A DNA stretch of 64,000 nucleotides from contig CM051514.1 in assembly GCA_028015205.1 (NCBI GenBank), forward strand, positions 8,928,001-8,992,000, read 5' to 3'. Shown here in pieces: positions 11,121-21,546 of this stretch (positions are counted from its first letter, which is position 1; each line of letters starts with the position of its first letter). Source of the DNA: Mytilisepta virgata. Taxonomy: Eukaryota > Mollusca > Bivalvia > Mytilida > Mytilidae. Under the pieces are notes generated by a model. That model ran no database searches, was not told where the DNA came from, and saw only the letters and a list, made by a program, of their open reading frames with translations. Position numbers and translations under genes: made by a program.

Positions 11121-12864
11121 ATAAGGTACATAACAGTATTAACAAAACTCGCAAGTCCATAAGACGTGTGACAAAACTGGTATCACACCACTGGAAAATT
11201 GCAACCGTAATGGTCCTGACTTGGTACAGGCATTTCAAAAGAAATGGTGGGTTGAATCTAGGTTTTACAGCGCGCCAAACCTCCCGCTTCCATTACGGCA
11301 TAAAAGTACCAGTGGTGGTAATCAACATAGATATGCTGATGTCAAAGTTGGTAAAGTAGAAACAAAACACCAAGATAAGTTATAAAAAACAATCTTCAAT
11401 GATAGTAGTAGAAGATACTGAATATTTTTCAACCAAATCTTGGTATTTGAAAAAGAATTTCGTAAGAGACCTTTTTAGACGCATTTCCTCGTATTCCTGG
11501 CTAAGAAGTCTGTCACGCAGATGTTTATGGCGTTCAAGGAAATCAGAGTAGTTGGAACATGCTCTAGCGTAACGAATCAATTGAGAAATATAAACACCAT
11601 ATGCAGGAGATGTTGGGATATTGCTGCATAGGTAAGGAAAATTTATAATTTTAAAATCAAAATCGTCTCTTTTATCGTATATCTTGGTGCTTAGTTTACC
11701 ACTGCTGTCAAATTCGAGATGAAGGTCTAGAAAGGATGCTGTACAAGTTGTTTCTGTAGTTTCTTTAATTTCGAGTTCTGGTGGATATATCAATGGAAGC
11801 CATTGAGCAAAAGAAGGATTGTTCATGGACAAAACATCATCAATATATCTATATGTGAAATTAAAAGATTTAGCATCTTTCATACGTTTATTCCTCACGA
11901 GGTTCTGCAGAAACTCTGTCTCATAGGAATATAAGAACAAATCGGCGAGGAGAGGGGCACAATTAGTACCCATTGGAATGCCGATTTGTTGTTGAAAAAT
12001 CGCTCCTCCAAACGTGACAAATATGTTATCAATGAGGAAATCAAGCATGTCGCAAACCTGTTTTTCAATGTAGCATGTTTTGTTTTTTGGAGATGTTTTA
12101 GAAAAATATGTGGAATTGTAGCCTAATACAACAAAGTTGCGTGAATCATTAAAAGCTTTATGAATCAGTCCCTTTAAACGAGATTTGAGTTTATCATGGG
12201 GTAAAGTAGTGTAAAGGGTTGAAAAGTCAAAAGTTTTAATAGAACTGATTTCTGAAAAACTGCGCGATTTAAAGTTGTCAAGTAAATCTTTAGAATTTTT
12301 AAGTATCCACATATGATTGATACCACTACGGGAATAGATGGTATCACAACATGCCTGTTGTCCCTCTTTCACTGCAGACAATATCTTTGTGAGGTGAACT
12401 GACAGCTCCTTGGTGGAACATGATGATGATCCAGCTATGTACCTTTCCTTGTATGGATTTTTATGGAGTTTAGGAATCCAATACAAGTAAGGCAAGTCCT
12501 CACATGTAGTGCTGATATTGAGAGAAGACATGAAAGACTTGTGGTTATTGAGGATATCATCTTTGTCAAAAGTAGTAAGTTTATATGTGTTATTACCTGG
12601 TGTATCCCTATCAATACCTAATTCATGTATTAGGCAGTTGAGGTAATGAGCTTTACATACAAATACTATGTTGTTGGAAGCTTTGTCTGCAGGGACGATA
12701 ACATACTTGTCCTGGAGAGAAGTAAGGCAGTCAAGTGCCTCACGATCTTTAAAAACAGATTTGGGTCGTTTATGGGAATGTTTTCTGAGGTTAGCAATAC
12801 GACCCTGTACCAGTGATCGAATGGTACGTACCCAGTCTGACAAGGACTCAACTTCAGGCTCTTG
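11121..12864 (-). mobile_element. 5'-truncated Penelope-like element inside a SINE
   Basis: This block separates the two halves of the SINE above. It holds most of a reverse-transcriptase ORF and about 260 bp of 3' noncoding sequence (11121-11379). The boundary on the SINE side falls within the CCACCAATAAA region at the left and GGTACTCCGGC at the right, so a few SINE bases were lost or altered at the junction. No direct repeat flanking the block was found. No GIY-YIG domain follows the RT. Confidence 0.75.
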
Positions 12865-12912
12865 GCCGGAGTACCCGGAGAGAACCACGACCTTCGGTAG
12901 GAAAATTGGCAA
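11380..12912 (-). CDS. Reverse transcriptase of a Penelope-like element, N-terminally fused to SINE sequence
   Basis: A 510-residue ORF for an RNA-dependent DNA polymerase of a retroelement. Motifs in order: KYVIVPADKASNNIV (69-83), LYWIPKLHKNPYKERYIAG (143-161), TFDFSTLYTTLPHDKL (227-242, first catalytic Asp), GIPMGTNCAPLLADL (311-325) and YRYIDDVLSM (354-363, the YxDD active site), then TASFLDLHLEF and a thumb-like segment with SPAYGVYISQLIRYARAC. The VIVPADK and GIPMGT motifs point to the Penelope-like class. The C-terminus ends without a GIY-YIG domain, so it belongs to an endonuclease-lacking or N-terminal-endonuclease lineage. The first 16 or so residues are read from the antisense SINE sequence, so the annotated start is not the native one and the real N-terminus is missing. 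The RT core has no stops or frameshifts, suggesting a fairly recent insertion. Confidence 0.85.
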   Translation of the reverse strand: MPIFLPKVVVLSGYSGQEPEVESLSDWVRTIRSLVQGRIANLRKHSHKRPKSVFKDREALDCLTSLQDKYVIVPADKASNNIVFVCKAHYLNCLIHELGIDRDTPGNNTYKLTTFDKDDILNNHKSFMSSLNISTTCEDLPYLYWIPKLHKNPYKERYIAGSSSCSTKELSVHLTKILSAVKEGQQACCDTIYSRSGINHMWILKNSKDLLDNFKSRSFSEISSIKTFDFSTLYTTLPHDKLKSRLKGLIHKAFNDSRNFVVLGYNSTYFSKTSPKNKTCYIEKQVCDMLDFLIDNIFVTFGGAIFQQQIGIPMGTNCAPLLADLFLYSYETEFLQNLVRNKRMKDAKSFNFTYRYIDDVLSMNNPSFAQWLPLIYPPELEIKETTETTCTASFLDLHLEFDSSGKLSTKIYDKRDDFDFKIINFPYLCSNIPTSPAYGVYISQLIRYARACSNYSDFLERHKHLRDRLLSQEYEEMRLKRSLTKFFFKYQDLVEKYSVSSTTIIEDCFL

Positions 12913-13059
12913 TCCTTGTCAATTTAGATCAGAGTCTAACACACCCCACCACAGGTGAGATTCTAACTCACAACCCCAGTGTTGACAGGCTAGTGATCAG
13001 TAGTAGTCATGACGAACTACATAGACCACTCGGCCACCGAGGCCCTCATGATGGATATG

Positions 13060-13918
13060 AAACACATGTATGCAAACTATACATATTTCGACATTTTAGG
13101 CCTTGAGTTGTAAATTGACGAAATGTGCACATATTGTAGGTCAAAATTGGTATCTGATGGAATAAATTTACCACTGCTGGTGGACTCCCAAGTCTCTGAG
13201 CGTATTTCCATCTCAATACTAGCATAAAATTGATAGTTTAAATTTACTGCTATAACAAAATTGAATTTTGTTAAAACTAAGGAGTATCTCTCTTAAGCAA
13301 AGTTGTCCTTAGATGGTTTTGGCATTTCCTTTTTCAATCATTTTCACATTTGAATTTTCTATTGTCACATTATTTTTAGGATTATATTTTGAGCTTTAGA
13401 AATATTTGGCCACTTAATTGGCTGATGAGTAATATAGACAAAAAGTGCACATACTATGCATCAAAACAGGTGTCATTGAATATTGGATATGATAAATCCC
13501 ATATTTATTAAGAATTTTTTATGGTCATTTTGCCAATAAAATCTCATATTCAGGTAATTTAAGTTTATCTATGACTACCAGACTGTTCCCTGCTCATAGT
13601 CACATTATTTCTTTTTTTGAGTCAAAATTCATTATAAAAATTTTCAAAAGCCATTCAAAACATGACTTCATATATCACATTAATAACACTTGAACAAAAA
13701 TGCCTGGTCGCCAAAAGAATACTTGTTCAAAGGGAAATAACTCAAAGTTCTTAAATTATATTCATCAGCTGGCAAAACTAACATGTTTATATGTGTTGGA
13801 CACCTTAACGTTTGTTTGGTATCTTTACTAAAATTGTATTTCTTTTTAATCGTTTTTTTGTAATTGCTGAAAGGTATCTTTGTCTCCTTTATACAGCATT
13901 TACATTTCGCAACCTATA
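13060..13918. other. AT-rich noncoding region
   Basis: No supported gene or recognised repeat apart from general AT-rich sequence. Confidence 0.4.
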
Positions 13919-14160
13919 AATGTCCGATTCACTCAACATAGTCTGTATCTGACAAAAAAACTAATATAAAAAACTAAATGAAATGTTTTCTGAATTTTAT
14001 TGCTCTAAAGATTTGGCTGCATATGTAGACTCTTATAAAACAAAAACATCCTGTTATATATGGAAATAATCTTTATAAGGAACATACATGGAGTCTTAAA
14101 ATGTTCATTTACAGATCATTTGAATAATTTCATAAATCATACAATTCGATATTGTTGTCA
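13919..14160 (+). repeat. Dispersed repeat, copy 1 (partner at 27170)
   Basis: About 240 bp highly similar to 27170-27418, e.g. AAAGATTTGGCTGCATATGT, AACATCCTGTTATATATGGA and TTCATTTACAGATCATTTGA occur in both with only scattered differences. Both end at CAATATTGTTGTC or its one-base variant, beyond which they differ. No ORF; family unknown. Confidence 0.85.
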
Positions 14161-14306
14161 CATTATACTGACTCCAAGTCAACCTGTCTTTCAACTTACA
14201 AAGAGATGCCGCCTACTTGGCAGAGAAGCAGCAAATACCAATTTTAAAGTCTTTGAATTGGTTTGACCCTCCGGACTCGAGGCAAGCACGCTACCATGAG
14301 ACCACC
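14160..14306 (-). mobile_element. SINE family 2 fragment
   Basis: On the minus strand it reads TCATGGTAGCGTGCTTGCC, GTCAAACCAATTCAAAGACT, TTAAAATTGGTATTTGCTGC and ends GGAGTCAGTATAATGTG, matching the order of blocks in the fuller copy at 25560. The B-box segment is deleted between GAGTCCGGA and GGGTCAAACC, and the 3' end is missing. Confidence 0.7.
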
Positions 14307-14722
14307 AAAATTAGGATGGTAATTTCATTGAACAGGATTAAATGATTATTTACATTGGATGATAGTTTTACTGACTATAAAATGCGAACACCGATACTGT
14401 CAGATGATGGAATGTAAGTATTTATTTGAGCATTTTCAGAATTATTATGAATTGATATTCATATCAGATTTATTTCAGTGTAACAATATTGAAACAAAAT
14501 ATTTATGATCCTTTATTAAGGTGGGGAGATATGTGCAAATGTGAGGTGTTGTCATTTTGTGAACATAATCAGTACCATTAGTTTAGCTTGTATTGATAGA
14601 TCTTTGTGGAATGAAAAACCATATGTCAAATTCAGAAAAACAAGGTCGAAAACCTTTTAAACGTAACACATCATTGAACAAAAATTGGATTTAGTTTATG
14701 GAAATGATTTCAATCTTTACAG

Positions 14723-14930
14723 CCTTCTGTTTACTCCATGTAAAGACTGTACTGGGATAGAATCCATATCTATCCTACTGATTGAGAATCAAACGGACAC
14801 TGACATTCCAGCAGCTGATACACCAGTGACCTTGACCATCCATGTGGTTGATGTAAATGATCCACAAACGATGTTTGTTACACAGTATGGAAAGTCTGTA
14901 TTACATAAGGACCCAACACAACCTATCAAG
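14723..14930 (+). CDS. Cadherin-repeat exon
   Basis: The reading frame contains GIESISILLIENQTD, then PVTLTIHVVDVNDPQTMF, which has the DVNDP calcium-binding motif joining two extracellular cadherin repeats. Cadherins mediate calcium-dependent adhesion at the plasma membrane. A pyrimidine-rich acceptor (CAATCTTTACAG) precedes 14723 and AAG/GTATTG follows 14930, giving a 208-nt exon ending in phase 0. Neighbouring upstream exons are not recognisable in the window, so the gene is either partial, spread over large introns beyond view, or a pseudogene. The ORF without the splice boundary begins at 14685. Confidence 0.65.
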
Positions 14931-15318
14931 GTATTGACAGTAGTATTTTGTCACAATTTAATACCTTATAGAAATTAATATGTGTAATTATTACAGTAGT
15001 CCCTCCATGACCTCACCATTGTATCATACTTTAACCTCCACAATACATCCAGATCCCCATTAAACTGATCTCCTGAGACCACCAATTCCATTAACTGACC
15101 AACAGTTAAATTTCAGTGACTGAAGTTTCCTCTAAAATGTGGCCAATATCTGAGAACTCAGTGCATTGTCAGAAGGAGTACCAAAAATATTATGTATGAA
15201 GAGGCTGTAAAATATAAAAAAATAAATAAATACACATTAATTCACTGTAAAAGCATTGATTCTAGTATTTATTATCTATTACATATAGCAATACTTAAAT
15301 TCAATTCTACTGTTACAG

Positions 15319-15368
15319 GCAAAACATCACCTTTTGTTAGTGGAGAAAATGAATCCTCAGTTGACAAG
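15319..15368 (+). CDS. Possible small downstream exon of the cadherin-like gene
   Basis: Fifty bases between CTACTGTTACAG and AAG/GTAAAT have good splice signals and an open frame reading GKTSPFVSGENESSVDK. However, joined in phase to the 14723-14930 exon a different frame (AKHHLLLVEK...) is used, so the connection is uncertain. Confidence 0.3.
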
Positions 15369-16046
15369 GTAAATTTCACAACCTGTAAGGGATTTTTATT
15401 AAAATATACAAGACACCTATGGAAGGCAGATAATAATTACTTCTCTGCATGAATGTTCAGTCCTTCTTTAAAAACTAAAATTGTTTAAGTTATTCATTAT
15501 GGTCTTTGTATGATTACAGTACAATTCTTGGTTACCTTCTTGTATCAATTTCAGTACATGGGATTTCCACACATTTCAACAAATTAATTCTCATCAGCAG
15601 GTGTTCAGTGTTGAAAACCAGTGTTTGTTGCAAAGATTTAATTGCCAAAATGACCGAAGAAAACTGTCTAAGGACATGTATGTTCTACAAAAAAAAAAAC
15701 TTTAGTAACTTCAGGCAATCACTACATTGCAGCAGGATTTCTAGCTTCTGTTTCTGTTATAGCATAAACTCTAGGTGGAATCATAAAATAAGTTATAGAT
15801 CTGACAAAAATAAGCTCCAAAGGGGAGGTAATAAATAACTTCCATTTTTTTACAAAGTAGAACATAAGACATATCTCTCTACCTTAGGTACAACAAAACT
15901 GGTAAGGGAGAGAACTGATTAATGTTTGTCTTTTTTAAGTTGATTTTATTTTATTGTTTTGGATTGAATATTGTAAAATAAATTCATTATTCTCAGAAAA
16001 AATGTTTAGAGATAGCAAAACTCTGTGAATTATTCTTTAATTGCAG

Positions 16047-16166
16047 TCTTTCCTATTACTGGGTCTGATATTATTCCCAGATAGAGCACGACCACTAGAA
16101 CCTAGGAAAGGATACAAACGCTATAATGTTTCAGAATTCCCTCTCTTTAATAACTGTCAGCCCTGA
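16047..16166 (+). CDS. Possible transmembrane/juxtamembrane exon
   Basis: After an acceptor-like TTTAATTGCAG the frame reads SFLLLGLILFPDRARPLEP and RKGYKRYNVSEF, i.e. a short hydrophobic stretch followed by basic residues, as at a membrane exit. It runs into a stop at about 16164 and no clear donor was found, so it may be broken or misread. Confidence 0.25.
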   Translation, partial: SFLLLGLILFPDRARPLEPRKGYKRYNVSEFPLFNNCQP

Positions 16167-16201
16167 ACCAGATGAACCAAATGCTAGCACTTGTCTTTCA
16201 G

Positions 16202-16727
16202 CCCAAAAATTTACAAGTAGTTAATGAGTTTGACGATGATGTGACAACTGACCCTGAACCCATTGTAGAGGCAAACCAGAAGTTGGAGACTCAGTCTAAA
16301 CCGGACATGACAAACGTAGATCAACAAACACAAAATGAAAAACCAAGAAGACTAGAGAAAATCATACCCCAGTCATTATCAAAGAGTGGCAGAAGCAAAT
16401 TTAAATTAACAAAAGAGTCTGATATTGATGAATCACCAGAAAATTGTCATACCTTCATTGCAGGCAGCATTTGCTTTACCAGATCCCCTAAAAGGTTCCA
16501 AGAGACCACCCAAATACACCCCACAAAGGCCTAAGGCTAAAGATCTGAAAGATTGGGTTCCTGAGTTCACATCAAAGAAGACTGCAGAATTTAATGAAGG
16601 AGGCATAGATCTGGAAATGACTTCATCAACAAACAAGAATGAGAGACCATTGTCTGGCCAGAGGGCAAAGTCACCATATCGTACCAAGGAGCAAGATGAA
16701 TCTTCAACAGATGATGGAGTTTCCTAG
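16202..16727 (+). pseudogene. Cytoplasmic-tail-like last exon with a one-base frameshift
   Basis: A good acceptor (CTTGTCTTTCAG) precedes 16202. The first frame reads PKNLQVVNEFDDDVTTDPEP and continues through KFKLTKESDIDESPEN to about 16442; an adjacent frame then carries on IPSLQAAFALPDPLKGSKRP to DEQDESSTDDGVS-like sequence and a stop at 16725. Removing one A from the AAAA at about 16439-16443 would make one continuous frame. The charged, proline/serine-rich composition fits an intracellular tail of the cadherin-like gene upstream, but no conserved domain is seen. Either a real frameshift mutation, or a sequence error in a homopolymer. Confidence 0.45.
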
Positions 16728-18640
16728 CTACAGTCTTTATCCAAATACCAAGACTCCTATGTTATAATATGACTGACTAAATGCTGGAACTACTATTAAT
16801 AGATTTATATTGATTTTCTAATCTGTGATTGAGTTAACTTTATTTCTGTTAATATAAGCTGAACTGTGATATGAACTTTTTTAAAGATTTTTTTTCTGTC
16901 TTCCGTCCAAAAACTTCTTATATTGTTACTGTTTAAAATGTTTTGTTTTAAAAAAAAATTTCATCAATTTATTTTATAAAACTTTATAAGGTTACATATT
17001 ATACATTTGTGCTGAAAAAAACTGTGATATAAAATTTTTCATATAAAAACTTTTTATTTTGTTATCATTTTATCAATATTTATGAATTTGTTTTACAAAA
17101 TTTTACAAGGATGTAGACAGTTTAATGCTATTTTTCTTATTTTATAAAATGTTTATCGTAGTGATGAATTTTAATAAAATTAGTATATTGCATTCTAAAA
17201 TTTCTTCAGATTATCGATGCCTGGTAACATGATAGTTTCAGAAATAGTGAGATATTATAGATACATTTTAATATTTTTTAAGAGACAATGTTTTGAGTTA
17301 TGTCCACAACCAGATATAACTCTTCATTTACACACACCAATACTATGTGATTTACTATTTGCAAGAATATTTTGTACTATATGTGTTCAAGAAGTGTCAA
17401 ACAGATCGTTTATTGTGTGAATAGAAGATATTAAAATAAAAGTTAGGTACATATGTTGCTACAAACTCCTTATCATGGTGAGATACTTCTCAAAGATTTA
17501 TTTTGTTTTAATTCCATAAATTATATAAAAAATGTATTGAACCTCAACATTAATCAGATGTTGATATTCCAACAAAAGTAAAAATGATATTCACTAATGA
17601 AAGAGTTATTTCCGGTGACAGACATAACACAAAAGTTATCTGGTTTACAGTTTGGTATGGTTGTTTGCTTTGCTGCATTGAAAACTCAGCTGCATTCTCT
17701 AGCTTCCATAATATTATTTTCTTTAATTTAATGATCAATATGAACCATACTTAATGGTTAGGTTCATTCTGATTTTATCTTTTACAAGTTACATTCGTCA
17801 ACCAGTAATAATAAATGGTTATACATTTGAATTGTAGAAAAGTAGCATTTTGGTCTTCATACAGTTTTTAATAACTCACAAATTACGATTTTTGTCACCA
17901 TATTGCATACCTTTCCTGATTATCCTCCATGGATTGCTAAAAGAAATCTGTCTTATCTCCTACACCCCTGGCAGGGTCAGTTAGAGTCAAACTTCGGCAG
18001 AATTGGTCATTGTGAATCACTTTCAAACATCCAATTTAACTTATTATCATTACTAAAACTTTTAAAGAAATACTTAACCAGTTTAAAAAAAGTCAGCATG
18101 ATCCTTTTCAGAAATATGTCTCGACTCCTATTATGCCTGCAAAAAATATGTGAAGAAACTTGACTAAATCAATCAGACATCATTAAATGTTCCATTTAAA
18201 GTTATTTTTATTGATACAGACATAGTATGAATAATAAAACCAGAAAATTCTCAGAAACTACTAATCCAGTTATGTGAAAAATTATACAGGAGGTGTTTGG
18301 ATGACCATCTCAGTACTGCTTCAAACCATTATATGAAAACTTTACGGAAAAAAGTCCCAAAAAAATTGAACAGTTATGAAATTTTGGAAAACTGATGAGT
18401 TCAATAATAAACATTTGATAATATCATTGATGTGCACATTTGGACAAATTTTGACTCGGTAGCAGTGCTTAGACCAAGAAATTAATGTTAAGGGTGCAAA
18501 TTACGTTTTGAAAGCAAAGCTCCTGCTAGAGTAGGTAACAGGTAACTAGGCCAATGCACCTACCCTGTGAAGCCTGGAGTCAAACATTTGAAAAAGTGAT
18601 AATTCAGATTAATATGGTAAACATATAAATTATGACAAGG
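16728..18640. other. AT-rich 3' flank and intergenic DNA
   Basis: An AATAAA at 17173-17178 could serve the gene ending at 16727. Otherwise no supported gene; short ORFs lack recognisable domains. Confidence 0.4.
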
Positions 18641-18649
18641 GGCCGAATG

Positions 18650-19091
18650 ATCAAGATAACTGGTCCTCAATAGCTTATCAACAAAACTCGGCAGAAATGG
18701 TCCTTAGATGGTCCTATTTCAGAATTTATCCAATGACGTTGCCAGTCACCCAAGATGGCCACTAGAGTAGAACTTAGTTTAACATAGGACCCTATAGGAA
18801 ATTTACTTACAGATCTTGTGTGAAACCGATTGGCCAATTGGAACAAAACTTGGCAGCAATGGTCCTTAGAGGTGGTCCTCTTTCAGAATTATATCCGATG
18901 ACCCTGCCCATCATCCAAGATGTCTGCCAGAGCAGATCTTTGTTTAACATAGAACCTAATGTGATTGTTCACTGGAGGATCTTCTTGTTTGAAACCAATG
19001 AGCCAATTGCAACTTTACAGAATGATCCAGACTGCCAGTCAACGTGGACATAGTCCAGGTGGGTGATATACAGGTTCCTGGGAGCCTCTAG
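18650..19091 (+). mobile_element. Element with about 166-bp tandem units and hairpin-type right end
   Basis: About two and a half units of the dispersed tandem family are present, each with GGCCAATTGGAACAAAACTT, GCAATGGTCCTTAG, TCCAAGATG and TAGTTTAACATAGGACC (or variants). The right end reads CATAGTCCAGGTGGGTGATA then CTGGGAGCCTCTAGTTT, as in other copies at 35270 and, reversed, at 58805. Confidence 0.75.
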
Positions 19092-19099
19092 TTTCCAAT

Positions 19100-19250
19100 C
19101 CAGCTCATGCCGAGGTGCGTTCGAATTGGATCTTAATTGACATGAATTTTCATAGATCGGTAGGTTCTCTCCGGTTACTTCATCTTCATCCAATAAAACT
19201 AACATCTTCGATATAGCCAATTGTTCTTAAAATGGCGTATATAATAAACA
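19100..19250 (+). mobile_element. Diverged SINE family 1, 3' part
   Basis: GTGCGTTCGAATTGGATCTT, AGGTTCTCTCCGG and CCAATAAAACTAAC, AATTGTTCTTAAAATGGCG, AATAAACAAACC match the family in order but with many changes and small deletions. An old copy directly after the satellite-bearing element. Confidence 0.55.
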
Positions 19251-20940
19251 AACCAAATCTAAGAAAAACAAATGTATGTTTTTCAGCTTGTTAAATTCCT
19301 TCAAGAGGACACAAATTTTTTAAGACAATGTTTGCTTAAGGGGCAAGATCAAAAACTCAAAGTAGGATAAAAAAAACTTAATTCACATAGTTTTTTTCAC
19401 TGATCCCCCCCCCACTCTTAACTTAATTTGGGAAAAATTGATTGACCAATATGGGCATATGCTTTGAGTATACTTTTTGTATCATGGGTCCTGTTTTTCC
19501 TCAACAATGTATGTTTGTTCTGTATTTTGACTTGGACATCACTTGAATCCGTATTTTTCAATCCGAAAATCGATGTCGGATAACAAAGCTTGCAGCGATT
19601 CCCCCCCCCCCCCCCCCACCCACAAACTATTTGAATTAAGTTTTTTATCCTACATTGAACTTTTGATGTCGTCCCAAAGCTGTCAAGGGTTCCAGTTGCG
19701 CGATATTGGTGATGAGAGCCTCTGGTTATTGAAATGTGACAACATCAAACAGGCTGAGTTGTCAGACTGAAACGTTTTATCTATATTTTTAACGGGTAAG
19801 CTTTATATGTGCTTTGAAAGGGATTTTTAAAAATTAACATGCTAACATAAGTATGTATATTTTTGCATAAGAACAATATATATATTTAAAATTTCATTAA
19901 CGGCAAAAGTATTTTATACCGACATAGATCCTTGGGGTCTGTATCTTTAAAACTTAATGGAAATAGGACTTTTGCATTTTTGCGCCTGTCCCAAGTCAAG
20001 AACCTCTAGTCTTTGTTTGTCTTGTGTGTTTTTTGAATTTTGGTTCATTCGTATGTTTCGGAGTTTAGTATTCCGTCCCTTTCGCTGAACTAGTATGCAT
20101 TATTGGTTAGGGGCCAGCCGAAGCTCGCCTCCGGGTGCGGGATTTTCTCGCTGCGTTGAAGACCCATTGGTAGCCTTGAACTGTTTTCTGCTCTTTGGTG
20201 GAGTTCCCCGTTTCTCGGCATTGTATATTCTAACCTACACCATGCATACACTATTCATGAACTACAGATTATCAATATGTTTTATCTAAAATATTTTTCA
20301 TTTCAGTTTCAAGTTTTTCATGATTTTTTCCTAATTTTTCGGAATGGCAATTGCTTCTGCTTTATTAGCTATCCTATTTTGACTAAGTGAGCAAATTCTT
20401 AGAGATCATCCAATGGATTCATTGTATAAAAGTTAATTTATTTGGCCTGGCAGATTCATAGGATAATTTTAAGAAATATATTAACCAGTCACGATTCCCA
20501 ATATTTAAGAGATAAGACACCCTTTGATTAAACGCTCATACATCATAAGTGATGTCAGAAGGGTGTCAAATAAGACAGCAACAACTTGACTTTTAGATGA
20601 TATATATATCTTCTTTTCAAAATATACTCTGTTATTTAATTCCAGTTTAACATATCTCGCCTTTTCATCAAAATTTGGAACGTGCCCTTGTCCCATGCAT
20701 AAAATCAAAATATTTCTCCTTAACTACGATTATTTTAAATTGTGTCGCAGATTTTCAGGGTTCCCTAGTAAATGTAGTCGAAATGGAAATCTTCTGTTAA
20801 GTTTTTTCTTATTAAACTTTAAGGCCAGTTATCATGAACAGTATAATTCAAATGTTCCCTCTCAGACTATCTTTTAACCACGTTAACATTAACCACGTTA
20901 CCTGAGAATATCATGTGACAGAATTGTAATATTATAAAAC
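19251..20940. other. Intergenic DNA upstream of the TRIM-like gene
   Basis: No supported gene. Contains a 17-C run at 19601-19617. The block GGGGCCAGCCGAAGCTCGCC near 20105 is unusually GC-rich for the neighbourhood and may be transposon debris, but I cannot name it. Confidence 0.4.
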
Positions 20941-21546
20941 TTCCGTGTCGCCATTAGGTAAGTGTTACAGTTAAACAGTGTTAAACGTTGTAAGAGACTG
21001 ATTATAGTGACCATGGTGAAAGATCGAAGTCAACAGATTTATTGATAGTTTAATTCTTGACAATCATTAAATGCACGTTGGTGTAATGTAAATGAAGCCG
21101 GATTTTTTAGTTAGTACTGCACCGAAAAGCTACACGTACCTAATACACCTACCACAGGTAGGCAGATCATACCATTTGGACACATTATTCTGATCCGAGT
21201 TAACTGGTCTTTTAGATGGATAAATTTTAAACTCAGCAGCAAGGGAATTGTAATGCAGTTAAGAGGCATTTTGGCATTGTGGTCGCTAGTACTGACCGGA
21301 CAGTGTCACAATATTGATTTATAGGCCTAAAAAAGAAAGTTCGCTTGTGTGGTAAGCTGGAACATAACGTGCAAGTAGATGTATTGAAACAAACAAATAG
21401 AATATAATTTGCATACAAGCTGAAACCTAAACTAAAGCGCGGGGGGGGGGGGGGTCAAACAGATGTGTTTTCATCACACTAAATCGCCTACTGTTCGATT
21501 TTAAATGAAATATTTTACTTGTAAAATCCAACAATTTATTGCAGAC
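20941..21546 (+). promoter_or_regulatory. Candidate 5' noncoding exon and intron of the TRIM-like gene
   Basis: A strong donor-like AG/GTAAGTG occurs at 20956-20964 and an acceptor-like TTTATTGCAG ends at 21544, two bases before the preferred ATG. This would give a 587-nt intron in the 5' UTR. A TATTATAAAA box near 20929 is too close to the donor to be sure. The 14-G run at 21441-21454 lies inside the proposed intron. Confidence 0.3.

Larger units (their letters stand above)
11040..13045 (-). mobile_element. SINE family 1 split by a Penelope-like insertion
   Basis: The SINE tail and 3' domain lie at 11040-11120 and the remainder, including B box, A box and the GGGCCTC start, at 12865-13045. 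The outer edges carry a perfect 14-bp duplication TCATGATGGATATG at 11026-11039 and 13046-13059, which proves one original SINE insertion. The 1.74 kb between the two parts is the retroelement at 11121-12864. Confidence 0.85.

Noticed and set aside
12668..13106. Plus-strand ORFs opposite the RT
   Set aside because: Shadow frames of the RT and SINE; no independent evidence.
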